64,000 bases of DNA from contig UEHQ01000002.1 of NCBI GenBank assembly GCA_900489925.1, positions 604,207 through 668,206 of the forward strand, written 5' to 3'. Made by a program: the position numbers and the translations under genes. Origin of the DNA: Hyphomicrobiales bacterium (GTDB lineage Bacteria > Pseudomonadota > Alphaproteobacteria > Rhizobiales > Rhizobiaceae). Below the pieces are notes generated by a model. The model saw only the letters and a list, made by a program, of their open reading frames with translations. It ran no database searches and was not told where the DNA came from. This document shows, piece by piece, positions 52,739-61,587 of this stretch; position 1 is the stretch's first letter, and every line of letters starts with the position of its first letter.

Positions 52739-53874
52739 GCGACACGGCGTCCTTCACGCCAGACGGAGCGGCTCACCGGAACGCCGTGATCGCGGAAGAC
52801 GCGGACCAGATCGGCGCGCAGTCCGGTCGCGATGCGGCCACGGTCGTTGAGGCTGACGGTACGGGCCGGCGTCGAGGTGACCATGGCGATCGCCTTCGGC
52901 AGCGAGATGCTCTCGACTTCGTCGGCGATCAGGAAGGGTGCGTAAAGGAGGCTGAGCGGCACGTAATCCGAGGAGAGAACATCGAGGACACCGCGTTCGG
53001 CGAGATCGCGGGCGGCGATGTTGCCGGAGTGCGACTTGCCGCGAACGATGTTCGGCGCGCCCATCAGCACGCTCATGCCATTCTCATGCGAGGCCTTGGC
53101 GGCGTCGAAGCTGGTCGGGAACTCGGCCAGGCGCACTCCGTTTTCGATCGCCTCGTCAACGTGGGCGAGCGTCGCGTCGTCATGGCTGGCGACGGTGATG
53201 CCGCGTTCAGCGCAGACCTTGGCGATGGCGATGCGATGCGGCGTCGAGTTGCGCTCGGATTCCGCGACGCGGCGATCGACGAACTCGGCGAACTCGGCAT
53301 CGGTGAGACCGCGCTTCTTCTGGTAGTAGAAGATATACTGGTCCATCGTCTGGAATTGGCGCTGGCCCGGCGCGTGGTCCATCAGCGATACGAGACGGAC
53401 ATAGGGGTCATTCTCGAAATCGGCAAAGTGCTCCAGCACGTTGCCGGCGGAGACTTCGCAGCGCAGGTGGATCAGGTGCTCGGCACGCAGGCGGCCTTCC
53501 TGCTCGGCCTTCTGGATGGCATCGGCCATTTCGCGCATCTCGCCATGCTCGAAGCCGCCGTCTTCGTCGGCGCCCATACGCAGGCAGTCGAATACCGTGG
53601 TGATGCCAGAGGTGACGATCTGGGCGTCGTGAGCCTGGATCGCGGCTGTCTTGTGCCAGCGCAGACCCGGACGTGGCGAATAGTGACCTTCGAGATGATC
53701 GGTATGCAGTTCGACGAGACCCGGGATCAGATAATCGCCTTCGAAATCCTCGCCGATGCGGGAGCTGCCCGTCGAGATATCGGCGATCTTGCCGTCGCGG
53801 ACGAGAACCGAACCTTCGACGATCTCATCCTCGAGAACGATGCGGGCATTGGAGAAGACTGTTTCTTTGGTCAT
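52735..53874 (-). CDS. phnM: alpha-D-ribose 1-methylphosphonate 5-triphosphate diphosphatase
   Basis: A 379-residue amidohydrolase of the PhnM type. The metal motif is LVELHTDHLEGHYSPRPGLR, later GSVLVRDGKIADISTGSS and LRCEVSAGNVLEHF, and the catalytic Asp in VASHDDATLAHVDEAIENG. PhnM removes diphosphate from ribose 1-methylphosphonate 5-triphosphate after the PhnI/G/H/L step. It overlaps phnN by 4 bases and follows the DUF1045 gene by 12. Confidence 0.95.
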   Translation of the reverse strand: MTKETVFSNARIVLEDEIVEGSVLVRDGKIADISTGSSRIGEDFEGDYLIPGLVELHTDHLEGHYSPRPGLRWHKTAAIQAHDAQIVTSGITTVFDCLRMGADEDGGFEHGEMREMADAIQKAEQEGRLRAEHLIHLRCEVSAGNVLEHFADFENDPYVRLVSLMDHAPGQRQFQTMDQYIFYYQKKRGLTDAEFAEFVDRRVAESERNSTPHRIAIAKVCAERGITVASHDDATLAHVDEAIENGVRLAEFPTSFDAAKASHENGMSVLMGAPNIVRGKSHSGNIAARDLAERGVLDVLSSDYVPLSLLYAPFLIADEVESISLPKAIAMVTSTPARTVSLNDRGRIATGLRADLVRVFRDHGVPVSRSVWREGRRVA

Positions 53875-53886
53875 CGACTAGGTCTT

Positions 53887-54582
53887 TCAGTTTTTGGCGC
53901 CGGCGAGCGGCCACCAGGAATGGGCTTTGAACGGCGCGCCGCGCGCCTCCTCGACGAAAACGGCCAGGCCTGAGATCGGCAGTGGCCGCCCGGTGAACGC
54001 GGCAAAGCGCTCCGCCAGAATGGCCTTCATCGTGCCGGCACGCTCGGTCGGCACCTGGCCGGTCAGCGTCATGTGAAAACCGAAGTCATCCATCACATAG
54101 GGATAGCCCCAGCGCAACAGATTGGCTCTCTGGCTCTCGCTCAGTTTCTCCGGATTGCGGCGCGCGATATCGGCATCCGACAGCGCAGCGCGAAACGGTT
54201 CGAAGGATTTTACCACCGATGCAGCAAAATCCTGAAGCGGCGGATGCACGAAAGCGGGCACCAGGGCAAAGAATTTGCCGAGTTGCCCGAGCACCAGCTC
54301 GGGAATTTCGAAGGCGGGCGTGCGTGACGCGAAATCCTCGACGACCTGGATCAGATCCTTCTCGGTGACGGAGGCCGCCAGATGGAACGGCGCCTTGATC
54401 GTCGCGTGGAAGGCGTAGCGGCGCGGCTCGGCGGTCAGCTCGAACTGTTCGGCGGCCGGCAGCTCCGGATGATCGGGAGCCGGATAAGTTTCGCCGGAAA
54501 AGGCGTCGCGGCCGAGCCAGAGCGCGGCCGTACCGTTCAAAGGATCATCCTTCGGCGGCGTGAAATAAAGTGCGTAGCGCAA
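53887..54582 (-). CDS. DUF1045 phosphonate-operon protein (2H phosphoesterase-like)
   Basis: A 231-residue protein with two H-x-T/S motifs, RYAFHATIKAPFHL and FGFHMTLTGQVP, spaced as in 2H phosphoesterases. This protein is a regular member of C-P lyase operons in alphaproteobacteria (often named after the phn operon). By fold it should act on a cyclic phosphate; the cyclic ribose phosphate of the C-P lyase pathway (PhnP's substrate) is a plausible target, but that is an inference. It lies between phnE and phnM in the same direction. Confidence 0.88.
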   Translation of the reverse strand: MRYALYFTPPKDDPLNGTAALWLGRDAFSGETYPAPDHPELPAAEQFELTAEPRRYAFHATIKAPFHLAASVTEKDLIQVVEDFASRTPAFEIPELVLGQLGKFFALVPAFVHPPLQDFAASVVKSFEPFRAALSDADIARRNPEKLSESQRANLLRWGYPYVMDDFGFHMTLTGQVPTERAGTMKAILAERFAAFTGRPLPISGLAVFVEEARGAPFKAHSWWPLAGAKN

Positions 54583-54714
54583 GGCTGGTATCCTGGAAAT
54601 CGTTCGGAATGCGGATCGCAGTCTTCAGTGATTTGACGACCCGCCGCAAGCTGGTTTCCGGCTAAAAGATTTCCGTGACAGAATGATGATGGCCGCGCCA
54701 GATTCCCACCCTTT

Positions 54715-56058
54715 TTAGTGTGCCTTCGTGCCCATCAACCGATGGCGCAGCGCGTTCGAGGCCATGTCGAAAAGGAAGACGACAATCAGGATCAGCAGCA
54801 CCATGTAGGCGACGTTTTCCCAGTTGGCGTTGGTGCGCATTGCTTCCCACAGCTTCAGACCAATACCGCCGGCGCCGACAGCACCGATGATGGTGGCGCC
54901 GCGGACATTCGATTCCCACTGGTAGAGGGTCTGGCTGACGAAGACCGGAACGATCTGCGGGATGATGCCATAGCGATGGGTCAGCACGGTGGAGGCACCC
55001 GTCGACCTGATGCCCTCGCGCGGCTTGTTATCGACGTTTTCCAGGCCTTCGGAATAGAGCTTGCCGAGCGTGCCGGTTTCGGTGAGGAAGATCGCGCCGG
55101 AGCCGGCCAGGGGGCCCGGGCCGAAGGCGCGCGTCAGGAAGAGCGCCCAGATCAGCATGTCCACCGAGCGCAGGAAGTCAAAGAAGCGCTTCAGAACCTG
55201 ATTGAGCACCTTGTTGGGCGTGATGTTGCGCGCGGCCAGAAAGGCCAGCGGGAAAGCGAGCAATGCACCGAGCAACGTTCCCAGGAAGGCCATGACAATG
55301 GTCTGGAACAGCTTGGTCCAGACGTCGCCATGCTGCCAGGCGCTGTTGTGCCAGATATTGTCGAAGGCAAGCGACAGATTGGACTGGCCGGGTTTCAGCT
55401 CCGGTCCCGAAACGATCAGGCTGATGACCTCGCTCGCCGGTTTGTCGAAGAATGGCGACTGCGTGTCGAAGACGAAGTTCGCCCAACCAAGGAAGCGCTT
55501 GCGGACCTTCACGCGATCGACCGAGATGCTGACATCGCCGGCGAAACCGAGATCGGCAAGAACGTTGTCGTCATAGACGGTCATCCAGGCGGGAACCGGA
55601 CCGACGACCTTCGGAGCGCCGCTCGAGACGTCGACCGGCACGCTGATGCCATGAGCCGTGACAACCGTTTCCTTGCTTGAGACAGTGACCGTACGGCTTG
55701 TGCCCCTGACGGAGGCCGTGACGCTGCCATCGGCATTGTTGATGACCCAGTCGGGATGCGGATCGTCGCCCAGCGGCGAGAAGCGCGGATACTTGACGGT
55801 AATCTCGCCGGTATCGCTGATGCGGAACTCCGGCTGCACGTCGTAGCTCACCCATTGGCTGAGATAGAGGCCGACACGCTCCCAATGAGCATCCGCCAAC
55901 AGCTTCGGCAGGTCGAAGAACCAGGTCGCGTAGAGCGCGTAGACCAGCGTCGCGATCACGATCATCAGGCCGCCGAAGCGTTGCTTGAACGAACGTTTGA
56001 AATATTCCGGGTAGCGCTGCTCGATCTCGTGCATCCGGTTGGCGTCGATCACCGTCAT
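54715..56058 (-). CDS. phnE: phosphonate ABC transporter permease (long form)
   Basis: A 447-residue permease. An N-terminal helix is followed by an unusually long periplasmic region (about residues 50-210) before the usual permease core, which has the EAA-like loop MLIWALFLTRAFGPGPLAGS and ATIIGAVGAGGIGLKLWEAM. The shorter PhnE encoded upstream has the same core. The two probably form the heterodimeric membrane channel of the PhnCDE phosphonate importer. ATG at 56058 follows a gap of 8 bases after the other phnE; a longer in-frame version would overlap it. Confidence 0.93.
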   Translation of the reverse strand: MTVIDANRMHEIEQRYPEYFKRSFKQRFGGLMIVIATLVYALYATWFFDLPKLLADAHWERVGLYLSQWVSYDVQPEFRISDTGEITVKYPRFSPLGDDPHPDWVINNADGSVTASVRGTSRTVTVSSKETVVTAHGISVPVDVSSGAPKVVGPVPAWMTVYDDNVLADLGFAGDVSISVDRVKVRKRFLGWANFVFDTQSPFFDKPASEVISLIVSGPELKPGQSNLSLAFDNIWHNSAWQHGDVWTKLFQTIVMAFLGTLLGALLAFPLAFLAARNITPNKVLNQVLKRFFDFLRSVDMLIWALFLTRAFGPGPLAGSGAIFLTETGTLGKLYSEGLENVDNKPREGIRSTGASTVLTHRYGIIPQIVPVFVSQTLYQWESNVRGATIIGAVGAGGIGLKLWEAMRTNANWENVAYMVLLILIVVFLFDMASNALRHRLMGTKAH

Positions 56059-56066
56059 GGCGGACC

Positions 56067-57038
56067 TCAATGCTGCAAAAGGAAGGCGTGCTCGCCGACG
56101 AGGCGGCGGCGCAGCCATGCGGAGAACTGGTCGACCGCAACGATGGTGATGAAAAGCAGGAGAACGAGTGCCACCGTCTTGGCGCCGAAACCACGCGAGA
56201 TGGAGAGCTTCAGTTCCTCGCCGATACCGCCGCCGCCGACAGCACCAATGATGGTGGAGGCGCGGACGTTGATTTCGAGGCGCAGCAGCGCATAGGAGAC
56301 GAAGTTCGGCATGACCTGCGGCAGGGCGGCGAAGCGGACACGCTCCGACCAGCTGGCGCCAACGGCCTTCATGCCCTCGTCCGGCTTCATGTCGATGTTT
56401 TCGACGACTTCGTAGAAGAGTTTGCCGAGCGCGCCGATGGTGTGCAGGCTGACGGCAATAATCGCGGCAACCGGACCGATCGACAGAATGGCCGAAAACA
56501 GGCCGGCAATGACGATCTCGGGAAAGGCGCGCAGGAATTCCGTCAGACGCTTGGCGACAATCCGCAGCGGATTGGACGGCGCCAGATTGCGGGCCACGAG
56601 GAAGCTCAGCGGCACGGCGAAGATGAAGCCGATCAGGGTGGAGACGAGCGCGACGTTGATCGTGATGATCATCAGCTCGAAATATTCGGGGATATAGAAA
56701 CCGCCCCAGACATAAACCCGGCCCTCGGCGAAGTTATACTCCTCGCCGGTCTTCTGGATCGGGCTTGCGATATCGAACAGGGCACGCCAGACATCATTCC
56801 AATCCTTGGGAATGAGCCAGCTCAGAAAATCGAAGAGATGCGGCAGGCGGTCGAAGAAATGGCCGGCATTGCTTTCGTCCGCGAACCGTACGGAGGCGAC
56901 GAAGGCAACCAGCAGGATCACCAGCCCGAGACCGGTATAGAGGCGGCGGCGAGCCACCATCTTGCTCCAGGCATCACCGATTTCTTGGGCGCTTTGCGGT
57001 GCAGCCGGCGCGTGGGCGTTGGGATCGGCAAAAGTCAT
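56067..57038 (-). CDS. phnE: phosphonate ABC transporter permease (short form)
   Basis: A 323-residue PhnE permease with about six membrane helices and the loop STIIGAVGGGGIGEELKLSI near the end, matching the EAA-like coupling region of the other permease. Sequences NLAPSNPLRIVAKRLTEFLR and AFPEIVIAGLFSAIL sit in the core. I take ATG at 57038; upstream sequence contains a terminator-like hairpin after phnD, which argues against the longer frame. Its stop is 8 bases before the next phnE start. Confidence 0.93.
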   Translation of the reverse strand: MTFADPNAHAPAAPQSAQEIGDAWSKMVARRRLYTGLGLVILLVAFVASVRFADESNAGHFFDRLPHLFDFLSWLIPKDWNDVWRALFDIASPIQKTGEEYNFAEGRVYVWGGFYIPEYFELMIITINVALVSTLIGFIFAVPLSFLVARNLAPSNPLRIVAKRLTEFLRAFPEIVIAGLFSAILSIGPVAAIIAVSLHTIGALGKLFYEVVENIDMKPDEGMKAVGASWSERVRFAALPQVMPNFVSYALLRLEINVRASTIIGAVGGGGIGEELKLSISRGFGAKTVALVLLLFITIVAVDQFSAWLRRRLVGEHAFLLQH

Positions 57039-57063
57039 GAACGATGTCCGCTTTCTTCGCAGG

Positions 57064-57090
57064 AAAAAGGGCGGCTTGTTACGGCCGCCC
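57064..57090 (-). terminator. terminator-like attenuator between phnD and phnE
   Basis: On the minus strand GGGCGGC (57084-57090) pairs perfectly with GCCGCCC (57069-57075), followed by TTTTT (57064-57068). It lies 19 bases after the phnD stop and 26 bases before the phnE start inside an otherwise continuous operon. Part of the transcription should end here, giving more binding protein than permease. Confidence 0.8.
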
Positions 57091-57108
57091 TCCAACTATC
57101 AGGATCGA

Positions 57109-58014
57109 TCAGCCGCCGATGGCAGCCTTGCGAGCGTCGATGATGGCGTTGTAGAAATCGGCCTGAACCTTGGTGTAGCCCTGGTAGTCGCCGCCTTCGA
57201 GCGCTGCGAAGCACTTGGCGTCGGTCTGCGGCAGCTTCATGAAGAAGTCGGTGAGCTTTGCCTGCCACTCGGTGCCGAGTTCATTGCGAACAACGAGCGG
57301 GCCGTTCGGGATCAGCGGCGAACGCCAGACTTCAACCAGCTTGTTCGGATCAACGGTGCCCTTGTCGACAGCCTTGCGGAAGGTGCCGGAGGTGTAGCCG
57401 TCCTTGAAATCGCCGATGCCCGAGGAGTCGTCAACAGCGATATCGACCTTGCCGTCGTAAGCGGCGAGCAGGTTGTTTTCGTGGCCGCCGTTGAACTGCG
57501 TGGAAGCGAAGTACTGGTCATTCGGCATGCCAGTGTCCTTCGGAATCTGCGTCAGCGGAATGAGGTAGCCCGAGGTGGAGTCCGGATCAGCGTAACCGAG
57601 CTTCTTGCCCTTGGCGTCCTTGATGTCCTTGATGCCGGAGGACTTCAGAGCGAGACCGATCGAGTGGTAACCGGTCGAGCCGTCCTTTTGAACGGTCGTC
57701 AGGATCGGGGTAACGGCCTTCTCGTCCTTGATGGCGATAGCAGCGTAGCCGGAAGCGCCGAGTTCAGCGAAGTCGAGCGTGCCGCCGAGGAGACCCTGGA
57801 TAACGCCGTCATAGTCAGCAGCCGGGAAGAGCGAAACCTTCTCGAAGCCGAATTCGGTCTTCAGGTGGTCAGCCAGGCAAGCGTAGTTGCGCAGGCGGTC
57901 GGCTTCGTTTTCGCCGCCGAGAATACCAACGCGGAATTCCTTGAGGTCTGCAGCATGCGAGACGCCGGCCAGCGCAAACAGCGCCGTCGCGGCAAAGAGT
58001 GCTTTCTTCAACAT
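57109..58014 (-). CDS. phnD: phosphonate ABC transporter substrate-binding protein
   Basis: A 301-residue periplasmic protein with signal peptide (KKALFAATALFALAGVSHAA) and the PhnD fold: EFRVGILGGENEADRLRNYA, YDGVIQGLLGGTLDFAELGA, KKLGYADPDSTSGYLIPLTQ and FKDGYTSGTFRKAVDKG. It delivers phosphonates (and perhaps phosphite or phosphate esters) to the PhnE channel. ATG at 58014 follows CAGGAGAG. It sits between phnC and phnE, with the attenuator downstream. Confidence 0.95.
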   Translation of the reverse strand: MLKKALFAATALFALAGVSHAADLKEFRVGILGGENEADRLRNYACLADHLKTEFGFEKVSLFPAADYDGVIQGLLGGTLDFAELGASGYAAIAIKDEKAVTPILTTVQKDGSTGYHSIGLALKSSGIKDIKDAKGKKLGYADPDSTSGYLIPLTQIPKDTGMPNDQYFASTQFNGGHENNLLAAYDGKVDIAVDDSSGIGDFKDGYTSGTFRKAVDKGTVDPNKLVEVWRSPLIPNGPLVVRNELGTEWQAKLTDFFMKLPQTDAKCFAALEGGDYQGYTKVQADFYNAIIDARKAAIGG

Positions 58015-58105
58015 GGTTCTCTCCTGATTGACCGGTGTCCCCGGCGATCTTTGCTTAAGAAGAAGTTCGCCCATAACGCGGGCTTACGATCCGAGGCCGC
58101 CCCTC

Positions 58106-58954
58106 TCAGAGACCGGCCAGCGCCAGCGGTTGCAAGCCGGCGGATTGATTGGCGGCTGCGGCCGCGGGAATGTTGATCGAGGTCGAGGTCATCGTCTCGT
58201 CGATGCCGGCGCCGTCCTTGTCGGTGCCGTAGATCTGCTTGACGGCATCGGCGGTCAGTTCGGACGGCTTGCCATCGAACACGACGCGACCGGCGGCCAT
58301 GCCGACAATACGTTCGCAATAGTTGCGCGCCGTATCGAGCGTATGAAGGTTGGTGATGACGGTGATGCCTTCGCGCTCGTTGATATCGCGCAGCGCGTCC
58401 ATGACGATCTTGGCGTTGAGCGGGTCGAGCGAGGCGATCGGCTCGTCGGCAAGCACCATCTTTGGGTTCTGCATCAGGGCGCGCGCAATCGCCACGCGCT
58501 GCTGCTGGCCACCCGACAGCGTGCCGGCCATCTGCAGCGCGGTCTGTTCGATGCCGAGGCGCTCAAGGGCAGCAATCGCGTGGATGCGCTCTTCGCGGGT
58601 GAAAAGGCCGAGCAGGCTCATCGTGGTCGAGCGATGATTGAGGCGTCCGAGCATCACGTTGGTCAGCACGTCGAGACGCGGAACGAGATTGAACTGCTGG
58701 AAAATCATGGCGCAATCGCGCTGCCAGTTGCGCAGCGCCTGGCCGCGGAGCCTCGAGACTTCGACGCCGGCGAAATGGATCGAGCCCGATGTCGGCTCCT
58801 GCAGGCGGTTGATCATGCGCAGAAGCGTGGACTTGCCAGCGCCGGAACGGCCGATGATGCCGACCATCTGGCCCTGAGGAATGTCGAGCGTCACGGAATC
58901 AACGGCTGTCTTCTTTCCGAAACGGCGGGTGACATTCTTCAGTTCGAACATCAT
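58106..58954 (-). CDS. phnC: phosphonate ABC transporter ATP-binding protein
   Basis: A 282-residue ABC ATPase: Walker [18 protein letters not shown]-loop [11 protein letters not shown], signature [16 protein letters not shown] and Walker [14 protein letters not shown]. It powers PhnDE import. I prefer ATG at 58954 (AGGAAGAG upstream) to the Met four codons earlier. It is the first gene of the phn block; a Pho-box-like region lies 70-120 bases upstream. The C-terminal extension past residue 240 is Ala-rich. Confidence 0.94.
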   Translation of the reverse strand: MMFELKNVTRRFGKKTAVDSVTLDIPQGQMVGIIGRSGAGKSTLLRMINRLQEPTSGSIHFAGVEVSRLRGQALRNWQRDCAMIFQQFNLVPRLDVLTNVMLGRLNHRSTTMSLLGLFTREERIHAIAALERLGIEQTALQMAGTLSGGQQQRVAIARALMQNPKMVLADEPIASLDPLNAKIVMDALRDINEREGITVITNLHTLDTARNYCERIVGMAAGRVVFDGKPSELTADAVKQIYGTDKDGAGIDETMTSTSINIPAAAAANQSAGLQPLALAGL

Positions 58955-59019
58955 GCTCTTCCTCATAGTCCAGATGCGATATGAGGGAGTGCATTAGTCC
59001 TGCTTCATGAAGCTCCAAT

Positions 59020-59075
59020 GTCAGTTTTGTGTAACCTCTGTCACAATCGAGCTCGGTCAAATTCATTTGTGACAG
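59020..59075. promoter_or_regulatory. Pho-box-like region and inverted repeat upstream of phnC
   Basis: CTGTCACAA (59038-59046) and TTGTGACAG (59067-59075) form a perfect 9-bp inverted repeat, and 11 bases before the first copy the sequence TTGTGTAACCT resembles a second Pho half-unit. Rhizobial Pho boxes are repeats of CTGTCAT at 11-bp pitch. PhoB control under phosphate limitation fits the phn operon but the match is imperfect. Confidence 0.45.
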
Positions 59076-59169
59076 CGCGCAGATGCCCTTTGCATCGCGC
59101 CGACGAGACAGTTCCGATCGATAGGAGACGCTGGCAACTTGGTGTAGCCTCACCACAACGGACATCGAA

Positions 59170-59499
59170 ATGGCTTCGCCCACGCCCCCACCCAAGATGA
59201 AACTCTCAAGATTGCGTGACATTGGCTGGTCCACTTGGGACCCTATCGGGCTTTTGCCTACAGGAAGCAGATGGGACGAAGCCGACAACCAATCATTCGC
59301 GGATGAATACGACAGCTATCTGATCGAGGCTGCGGGACGATTGCGGCGGGGCGCATCGGATATCGACGTCATCGGCTACCTTATGAGCATCGAAGCCGAT
59401 CACATGGGCTTGGGAGCGCAGTCCGACGCCCATGCCAGGGCTCGGTCGCTCGTCACCGCTATCCGTTCGGATGCAGAGCTTTGGACTTACGAGAAATAG
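59170..59499 (+). CDS. conserved hypothetical protein
   Basis: A 109-residue soluble protein with LRDIGWSTWDPIGLLPTG, FADEYDSYLIEAAGRLRRG and a YLMSIEADHMGLG segment, ending LWTYEK. I recognise it as a small family common in rhizobia, without a function. The ATG at 59170 is preceded only by GGAC; a Met 9 codons later is another possible start. It is divergent from phnC, so the Pho-like repeat could serve it too. Confidence 0.6.
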   Translation: MASPTPPPKMKLSRLRDIGWSTWDPIGLLPTGSRWDEADNQSFADEYDSYLIEAAGRLRRGASDIDVIGYLMSIEADHMGLGAQSDAHARARSLVTAIRSDAELWTYEK

Positions 59500-59524
59500 G
59501 TCCTGTGCCGGTGTGCACCAAAGA

Positions 59525-60148
59525 TCACATCGGGGGTGTTGCGCCATCGAGGCCGACGGCGAGGCGATCGGCGGCGAGCGCATTGTCTCCGCTGCTGGTT
59601 CCTTGGGCGGAGACGGCGGCGCCAGGCTTGAGGTCGTCCCTTGTGGCCGGCGCGAGTGCCACGATCTTGGTGCCGTCCGGAATGCTGATCTTCCGTTCAC
59701 CACCCTTGTAGGCCAGCGTCACGGTTTGGCCGTTGACGTCCTTGACGGCGTTGGCGACCGTTGCGTTGGTCATGGAGCCGTTCGGCTTCACGCTCCAGGG
59801 CCGGTCGCCTTCGCCGGTGCCCTTCATCGAAGCCGGGAAGATCACGACCTGGACCGCGCCGTTGATGCCGCTGGCGGTCGGCTCGGAGCCGATACCGACG
59901 AAATCGCCGGTTTTTATATCGGCGGCGGTTGCGTTCTTGACACCCAGCACGGCCAAGCCGGACGCCATGGTCACGGCGATGTCATGGCCATCCGGCCCCT
60001 TGATCTTCAGTGTGTCGCCATCGAGATTTTCGACCGTGCCGTGAACGCGAACCCTGTCCGCCGCATTGGCGCCATGGAGCGCCGACAGCCCGATTGCGGC
60101 GCCCGCGGCAAGCGAAAGAACGATCTTCCTGAGATGATTGCGCGTCAT
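59525..60148 (-). CDS. secreted DUF5666-like protein
   Basis: A 207-residue protein: signal peptide (IVLSLAAGAAIGLSALHGAN) then a beta-rich region with RVRVHGTVENLDGDTLKIKG, repeated in later OB-like segments (VNGQTVTLAYKGGERKISIP, RDDLKPGAAVSAQGTS). This is the DUF5666-type repeat of small barrels found in exported bacterial proteins. It should be periplasmic; the ligand is unknown. ATG at 60148 follows GGGAGAG. Convergent with the small gene at 59170-59499. Confidence 0.7.
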   Translation of the reverse strand: MTRNHLRKIVLSLAAGAAIGLSALHGANAADRVRVHGTVENLDGDTLKIKGPDGHDIAVTMASGLAVLGVKNATAADIKTGDFVGIGSEPTASGINGAVQVVIFPASMKGTGEGDRPWSVKPNGSMTNATVANAVKDVNGQTVTLAYKGGERKISIPDGTKIVALAPATRDDLKPGAAVSAQGTSSGDNALAADRLAVGLDGATPPM

Positions 60149-60338
60149 GGTGCTCTCCCTGGGACTGCCGCTCAGCACGCAATTGGCGAAAATGCTGCCG
60201 AAGGGACGCGATCTTCTATTGGCCGCGACTTTATCGCCGGTGCGCGACCGCGGCCAATCAAAGAACGGTGAGAAACCTCGACTGGCAGGGGACATAGTGT
60301 TGTGTGGCAATGATGGAGCTCGGACGCGCCGCCTGCCC

Positions 60339-61436
60339 TCAGCGTTTCTTCTGAAGGACCTTGTTGCCGCGCGGTCCGGTCATCTGCGGTGTGTTCTTAC
60401 GGTTTTCCGCAAGCAGGGTGCGCCAGCGCGCCAGACGCTCGGCCGGCAAGGTGCCGGCATCGACGGCCGCCTGCACAGCGCAGCCGGGTTCGTGGTCATG
60501 GGTGCAATCGCGGAAGCGACAGTGCGGGGCGAGCTCGGTGATCTCGGAGAACACCAGATCGATACCCTCGGCCACATCGCTGACATGCAGCGTGCGCATT
60601 CCCGGCGTATCGATGACCCAGCCGCCGCCGGCCATGGCATGCAGCGAGCGCGCCGTGGTGGTGTGACGTCCCTTGGCATCGCGCTCACGGATGCCGCCGG
60701 TTTCCTGCGAGCCCTCGCCCGACAATCCTGCGAGCGTGTTGACCAAAGTCGATTTGCCGACGCCGGAGGAGCCGATCAGCGCGATGGTCTGGCCGAACTG
60801 GCACCAGGGCGCCAGTGCCGCCACCGCATCCTCATTCTTGGCGTTGAGCACGACCACCGGAAGGTCTCGCTGCAACGCCTTTGCCTGCTCCTCGTAGGTC
60901 TCGGCATCGGGCACTAGGTCAGCCTTGGTCAGCACGATGACCGGCGCCGTGCCCGCCTGATTGGCAAGCGCCATGTAGCGCTCCAGCCGGGCCACGTTGA
61001 AGTCGGCATTGCAGGAGGTGACGATCAGCAGTGTATCGACGTTTGCGGCCCCGAGCTGCTGGTGCTGCCGCCCTTCGGTGCGACGCTGCAGCAACGTCCT
61101 GCGATCAAGCCGGCGAACGAGGGCATGATCATGCGGCTTGGCGAGCACCCAGTCGCCGACCGCAAACTCGCCGGTGTTGACCTGATGCGAAATACCGAGA
61201 CGGACGAGGCCAGTCTGAGATGCGACGCTGAGGCGGCTGCGATGCACCTCGGCGATGCGCCGCGGCACGAGGTCCTCTTCGCCCGGCTGGAGCTGCTCGG
61301 CAAAGAACTCCGACCACCCCAGCGATTCCAGGAATGCCGCTCCGGTCTCGGCTGTCAAGGGTTCACCAAGGCGTGTGGCGTTTCGTTCACTGCGTTCTCT
61401 CCAGGGATGGTCAGGCGTTGCGGCGGACAATGACAT
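60339..61436 (-). CDS. rsgA: ribosome small subunit-dependent GTPase A
   Basis: A 365-residue circularly permuted GTPase. An OB-fold (EFAVGDWVLAKPHDHALVRR) leads to G4 VLTKADLV, then G1 LIGSSGVGKSTLVNTLAGL, G3 VIDTPGMRTLHV and a C-terminal zinc knuckle with three Cys and a His (HCRFRDCTHDHEPGC). RsgA checks late 30S maturation. The open frame continues about 100 codons upstream of the ATG at 61436; that part is not conserved in the family. The gene is divergent from the MYG1-like gene. Confidence 0.94.
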   Translation of the reverse strand: MSLSAATPDHPWRERSERNATRLGEPLTAETGAAFLESLGWSEFFAEQLQPGEEDLVPRRIAEVHRSRLSVASQTGLVRLGISHQVNTGEFAVGDWVLAKPHDHALVRRLDRRTLLQRRTEGRQHQQLGAANVDTLLIVTSCNADFNVARLERYMALANQAGTAPVIVLTKADLVPDAETYEEQAKALQRDLPVVVLNAKNEDAVAALAPWCQFGQTIALIGSSGVGKSTLVNTLAGLSGEGSQETGGIRERDAKGRHTTTARSLHAMAGGGWVIDTPGMRTLHVSDVAEGIDLVFSEITELAPHCRFRDCTHDHEPGCAVQAAVDAGTLPAERLARWRTLLAENRKNTPQMTGPRGNKVLQKKR

Positions 61437-61587
61437 TATCTGCCGATGAGCGGAACCTTGGAATTCAAAGATATTCGCCTTGCCGGACCCCTCGATCCCG
61501 GAATGCGGGTTGAGATGGCTTCCGGCAACGGCTATCAGGGCGGCAACCAAAGCGGATCCCACCGCGAGCAACAAGGCGCCTAGCTGC

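Noticed and set aside
59525..60310. Longer version of the DUF5666-like gene starting at 60310
   Set aside because: The extra 54 residues precede a clear signal peptide that has its own ATG and ribosome-binding site at 60148.
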